From an uncultured Lachnospiraceae bacterium (GTDB taxonomy: Bacteria; Bacillota; Clostridia; Lachnospirales; Lachnospiraceae), in the NCBI GenBank assembly GCA_910578555.1, contig CAJTPS010000021.1, positions 5,204 through 69,203 of the forward strand: a DNA stretch of 64,000 nt, read 5' to 3'. This document shows, piece by piece, positions 61,908 to 64,000 of the stretch (position 1 is the stretch's first letter; each line of letters opens with the position of its first letter). The position numbers were made by a program, and so were the translations under genes. Under the pieces are notes generated by a model. The model had not been told where the DNA came from, searched no databases, and saw only the letters and a program-made list of their open reading frames with translations.

Positions 61908-61991
61908 TGCAGGAAAAGAGACTTGAACTCTCATGGTATTGCTACCACACGGACCTGAACCGTGCGCGTCTGCCAATTCCGCCATTCCTGC
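61908..61991 (-). tRNA. tRNA-Leu (CAG anticodon)
   Basis: The minus strand folds as a class II tRNA of 84 bases. The acceptor is GCAGGAA/TTCCTGC with A73, the anticodon stem ACGG/CCGT encloses TTCAGGT with anticodon CAG, there is a long variable arm and the T arm carries GTTCAAGTC. CCA is not encoded. Confidence 0.95.
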
Positions 61992-62132
61992 GAACAAATG
62001 TTATTCTATCGTCTTTTATGCTTTATGTCAAGCCCATTTGTAAATCTTTCTGAATTAATTGATATTTTTTTTTACAGAAATGATCAGCGCCCTCAAAAAG
62101 AAATAAATATAAAAAAATCGAACGGAAATCTC

Positions 62133-62161
62133 TTGACTTTTTGAGATTGTGATAGTAAGAT
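62133..62161 (+). promoter_or_regulatory. promoter of the plus-strand tRNA-Leu
   Basis: TTGACT (62133-62138), 17 bases, TAAGAT (62156-62161) precede the tRNA by 22 bases. Confidence 0.65.
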
Positions 62162-62183
62162 ATTACTTGCGTTGTAAACGTAT

Positions 62184-62267
62184 GCGGAAGTGCTGGAATT
62201 GGCAGACAGGCTAGACTAAGGATCTAGTGTTGGAAACGACGTGTGGGTTCAAGTCCCATCTTCCGCA
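62184..62267 (+). tRNA. tRNA-Leu (AAG anticodon)
   Basis: A class II tRNA of 84 bases: acceptor GCGGAAG/CTTCCGC with A73, anticodon stem CTAGA/TCTAG around CTAAGGA giving anticodon AAG, a variable arm, and GGTTCAAGTCC in the T arm. CCA is not encoded. Confidence 0.95.
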
Positions 62268-62279
62268 GTATCCTTAAAG

Positions 62280-62321
62280 GGCTGAAAGCGTTGATTTTTA
62301 TCAAGGTTTTCAGCCTTCTTT
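62280..62321 (+). terminator. terminator of the plus-strand tRNA-Leu
   Basis: GGCTGAAA (62280-62287) pairs with TTTCAGCC (62308-62315), with an inner TTGAT/ATCAA stem, and is followed by TTCTTTAATT. Confidence 0.75.
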
Positions 62322-62358
62322 AATTCTGTAAACAAAATGAGCAACTCGTTGTTATTAT

Positions 62359-62832
62359 TTAGATGTCTATTACTTCAGAACTCAGCCTTAAAATACTTTG
62401 TAATACCACATATTCAATTAGAGCTGCTACAATAATTAATCGTATATATTCCATATTTAATGTTTCTTCTATGCTGATCAGTTTAATCCATTGGTTAAAA
62501 ATCATTGATTTCGTAATTAGCATTTCAATTCCATCTATAGGTAAAGCAGATACTATTATTTGCAAAATACTTTCAAATACTATAAATCTAAAAAAAGCCG
62601 CAACGCCTCCAGCTACCGGATTACGGAATAGCAATATATAGAGAGTTGCACTTGAACAAATATGAAAAAACAGAATAAATAAACAAAAAATACGTATAAC
62701 ACAATCGTCACATTTTACTGCCGTAAAAATGCTTAAATATGCCATCATACATATCACAATTATGCCTGAAATAAGAATCCCGCATGTAATTGTTTTTGAC
62801 CATGCAATCTGACAAAAAATGTATCCTCTCAT
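62359..62832 (-). CDS. A+T-rich membrane protein of unknown function
   Basis: I do not recognise this 157-residue protein. It has about four hydrophobic helices (TITCGILISGIIVICMMAYLSIF, IRIFCLFILFFHICSSATLYILLF, VAAFFRFIVFESILQIIVSALPI, IRLIIVAALIEYVVLQSILRL). Base composition is clearly richer in A+T than the core genes to the left, and it begins the accessory segment past the tRNA-Leu gene. No obvious ribosome-binding site stands before the ATG, so expression is uncertain. Confidence 0.45.
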   Translation of the reverse strand: MRGYIFCQIAWSKTITCGILISGIIVICMMAYLSIFTAVKCDDCVIRIFCLFILFFHICSSATLYILLFRNPVAGGVAAFFRFIVFESILQIIVSALPIDGIEMLITKSMIFNQWIKLISIEETLNMEYIRLIIVAALIEYVVLQSILRLSSEVIDI

Positions 62833-62932
62833 TATTTCATAATTTATTAGGCGTTTGCGAAACGCCTAAACATATCATAATATACGATGAGAAATTAAAG
62901 GTATACAGGCATTGATTGAGAGTTTGCAGGAA

Positions 62933-63031
62933 ATGGAAATTCCTTACAACAAAACTCAAAATCAGTTAATGGTAAAGTTTTCCTTATCTAAAAATACCGC
63001 TCAGGAATATATGAATAAGTTCTGGAAATAA
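62933..63031 (+). pseudogene. C-terminal fragment of an unidentified protein
   Basis: A frame that ends in KFSLSKNTAQEYMNKFWK and a stop at 63031 looks like the conserved C-terminus of a longer protein. It is preceded by a stop at about 62888, and the only ATG leaves 32 codons without a ribosome-binding site. It is probably a remnant left by deletion in the accessory region. Confidence 0.4.
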
Positions 63032-63086
63032 CTACAATCTACTGCCCCTCATCCGACGGGCTTTTTAACTATATAAAGGTGATTTT

Positions 63087-63194
63087 ATGAGATTAACTTG
63101 TGAAGAAATGGCTTTACAATATCCTAATCAATGGCTGGAATTAAAAAATCCTATTTATATAAAAGATATCATTTTAGCTAAAATAGTTGCTTAA
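63087..63194 (+). CDS. 35-residue ORF, likely truncated small protein
   Basis: MRLTCEEMALQYPNQWLELKNPIYIKDIIL follows AAAGGTGATTTT. The opening CEEMALQYPNQWL resembles the N-terminus of small proteins often found beside toxin-antitoxin genes in Lachnospiraceae, but the usual C-terminal half is missing. Its end lies inside the promoter of vapBC, so it may be a decaying gene. Confidence 0.45.
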   Translation: MRLTCEEMALQYPNQWLELKNPIYIKDIILAKIVA

Positions 63195-63215
63195 ATCGTT
63201 CGATTCGGATATAAT
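63187..63215 (+). promoter_or_regulatory. promoter of the vapBC-type module
   Basis: TTGCTT (63187-63192), 17 bases, TATAAT (63210-63215) are 26 bases before the antitoxin start, with AAGGAG as ribosome-binding site. Flanking CGTTCGATTCG may be an operator, as antitoxins of this type repress themselves. Confidence 0.65.
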
Positions 63216-63241
63216 AATAGTACAAGGGAAGGAGTGATTGT

Positions 63242-63457
63242 ATGTCGATCAGCGCAACAGAGCTTAAAAATAATCTTGGAAAGTATCTGATTATATCCGC
63301 TACGGAAGATGTCTTTATCACGAAAAACGGAAAAGTAATAGCAAAACTGACCAATCCCTATCAGGACAGAGTGGAAACTGCAAAATCCTTATTTGGCATC
63401 CTCCCCAAAGATGCAGATATAGAGGACTCAAAAAGAGAAAGGCTTGGTGCAAAATAA
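63242..63457 (+). CDS. vapB: Phd/YefM-like antitoxin
   Basis: The 71-residue protein begins MSISATELKNNLGKYL and continues DVFITKNGKVIAKLTNP, the beta-strand and helix pattern of Phd/YefM antitoxins, which bind DNA with the N-terminal part and the toxin with the C-terminal tail (DIEDSKRERLGAK). It directly precedes a PIN-domain toxin gene, with no gap. Autoregulation of the upstream promoter is expected. Confidence 0.85.
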   Translation: MSISATELKNNLGKYLIISATEDVFITKNGKVIAKLTNPYQDRVETAKSLFGILPKDADIEDSKRERLGAK

Positions 63458-63877
63458 TTGAAAGTACTGATTGATACTAATGTGATCATTGACGCACTGA
63501 CCTCCAGAGAACCTTGGAACGAAAGTGCCGAAGCGGTCTTTATTATGGCTGCGAATCATACGATGGACATGTATATTACCGCGAGTTCCGCAACAGATAT
63601 TTACTATCTGGTGAGAAAACACCTTCATAGTGCAGACCAGGCCAAACAGGTAATGGAGAAATTGTATTCCCTCATTGGAATACTCACGGTATCAGGTGCT
63701 GAATGTATAGATGCTCTTGCATCGTCTATTAGCGATTATGAAGATGCTGTGGTTGAAAGGGTATCTGTAAAAGCAGATATGGATTACATTATTACCAGAA
63801 ATGTAAAAGACTATCAACAGGGAATGGTGAAAGCAATTTCCCCTGACGATTTTATCGTCCTAATGAACGACAAATAG
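63458..63877 (+). CDS. vapC: PIN-domain toxin (VapC-like ribonuclease)
   Basis: The 139-residue protein begins KVLIDTNVIIDALTSREPW, giving the first PIN Asp, has SSATDIYYLVRK and ends with DYEDAVVERVSVKADMDYIITRNVKDYQQ with the acidic metal ligands. PIN toxins cleave RNA. The start is TTG, placed immediately after the antitoxin stop, so translation is probably coupled and low. Confidence 0.87.
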   Translation: MKVLIDTNVIIDALTSREPWNESAEAVFIMAANHTMDMYITASSATDIYYLVRKHLHSADQAKQVMEKLYSLIGILTVSGAECIDALASSISDYEDAVVERVSVKADMDYIITRNVKDYQQGMVKAISPDDFIVLMNDK

Positions 63878-63954
63878 TACCCTATGCTGCAAAATACTAT
63901 CTTCCTGTCGGATTATCAATATGTCCGTTTTAACATGAACATTTACAGTCGCCC

Positions 63955-63998
63955 CCACCCGTAAAACGGGTGGCTAGGGACGCGGGCTCTAAGCCCGC
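63955..63998. mobile_element. possible terminal hairpins of an IS200/IS605-type element
   Basis: Two perfect hairpins stand side by side at the window edge: CCACCCGT/ACGGGTGG (63955-63973, loop AAA) and GCGGGCT/AGCCCGC (63982-63998, loop CTA). Adjacent short GC-rich hairpins of this form are typical of IS200/IS605 element ends and of TnpB guide RNA. The rest lies outside the window, so this is a tentative call. Confidence 0.4.
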
Positions 63999-64000
63999 CC

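Noticed and set aside
62101..62183. A small gene before tRNA-Leu(AAG)
   Set aside because: The stretch is explained by the tRNA promoter and has no start with a ribosome-binding site.

Overview
The window is about 64 kb of a spore-forming Firmicute, most likely a member of the Lachnospiraceae (Clostridia). Evidence: a complete spoIIIAA-AH operon, a GerMN-domain lipoprotein, the gene order asp23-nusB-xseA-xseB-ispA-dxs-tlyA-nadK, the dgt-dnaG-rpoD cluster, a T-box riboswitch, and several protein families typical of gut Lachnospiraceae (DUF6320, DUF4125, CmpB-type membrane proteins, DUF285/BspA-like surface proteins). Nearly all genes lie on the minus strand. The exceptions are a PHP-domain gene, an acyltransferase/DUF6320 pair, one tRNA-Leu and a right-end vapBC module.

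Layout. 1-10.7 kb: isoprenoid, DNA-repair and NAD genes (nadK to nusB), Asp23, a transglutaminase-like lipoprotein, prfC and deoB. 10.8-16.1 kb: spoIIIAH back to spoIIIAA, with a sigma-E-like promoter. 16.3-22.6 kb: one 2126-residue DUF285/Ig-like secreted protein. Its promoter carries nine G residues between the -35 and -10 boxes, so it looks phase variable. 22.9-26.7 kb: an aromatic amino-acid (TrpX-type) ABC transporter behind a tryptophan T-box. 26.8-36.5 kb: PHP protein, CmpB-like protein, YlmH, two G3E GTPases (one very His-rich), an ABC-2 exporter, an epimerase, a membrane protein and an S1 protease. 36.6-43.5 kb: rnpB, a TGS/uridine-kinase-like protein, trmK, rpoD, dnaG, dgt. 43.7-48.9 kb: esterase, AATase-like protein, DUF6320, DUF4125 and GerMN genes, separated by intergenic regions packed with inverted repeats. 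49.2-61.7 kb: a catabolic locus for N,N'-diacetylchitobiose. 61.9-64 kb: two tRNA-Leu genes and an A+T-rich accessory segment with vapBC and what may be the end of an IS200/IS605-type element.

How genes work together. The 49-61.7 kb locus reads as a phosphorolytic pathway. A YesMN-type two-component system and a sugar ABC importer (no ATPase gene in the window) bring in chitobiose. The GH94 enzyme splits it to GlcNAc and GlcNAc-1-phosphate, a phosphohexomutase would convert GlcNAc-1-P to GlcNAc-6-P, and NagA and NagB feed fructose-6-P to glycolysis.

The most unusual signals are regulatory. (1) The G9 promoter switch in front of the giant surface protein. (2) A structured leader of about 140 nt, made of four successive hairpins and ending in a Shine-Dalgarno sequence. 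It occurs as two tandem copies before the DUF6320 gene and as a third copy between the T-box terminator and the start of the trpX-like gene. Its stems keep pairing while their sequence changes. I do not recognise it as a described RNA or repeat family.
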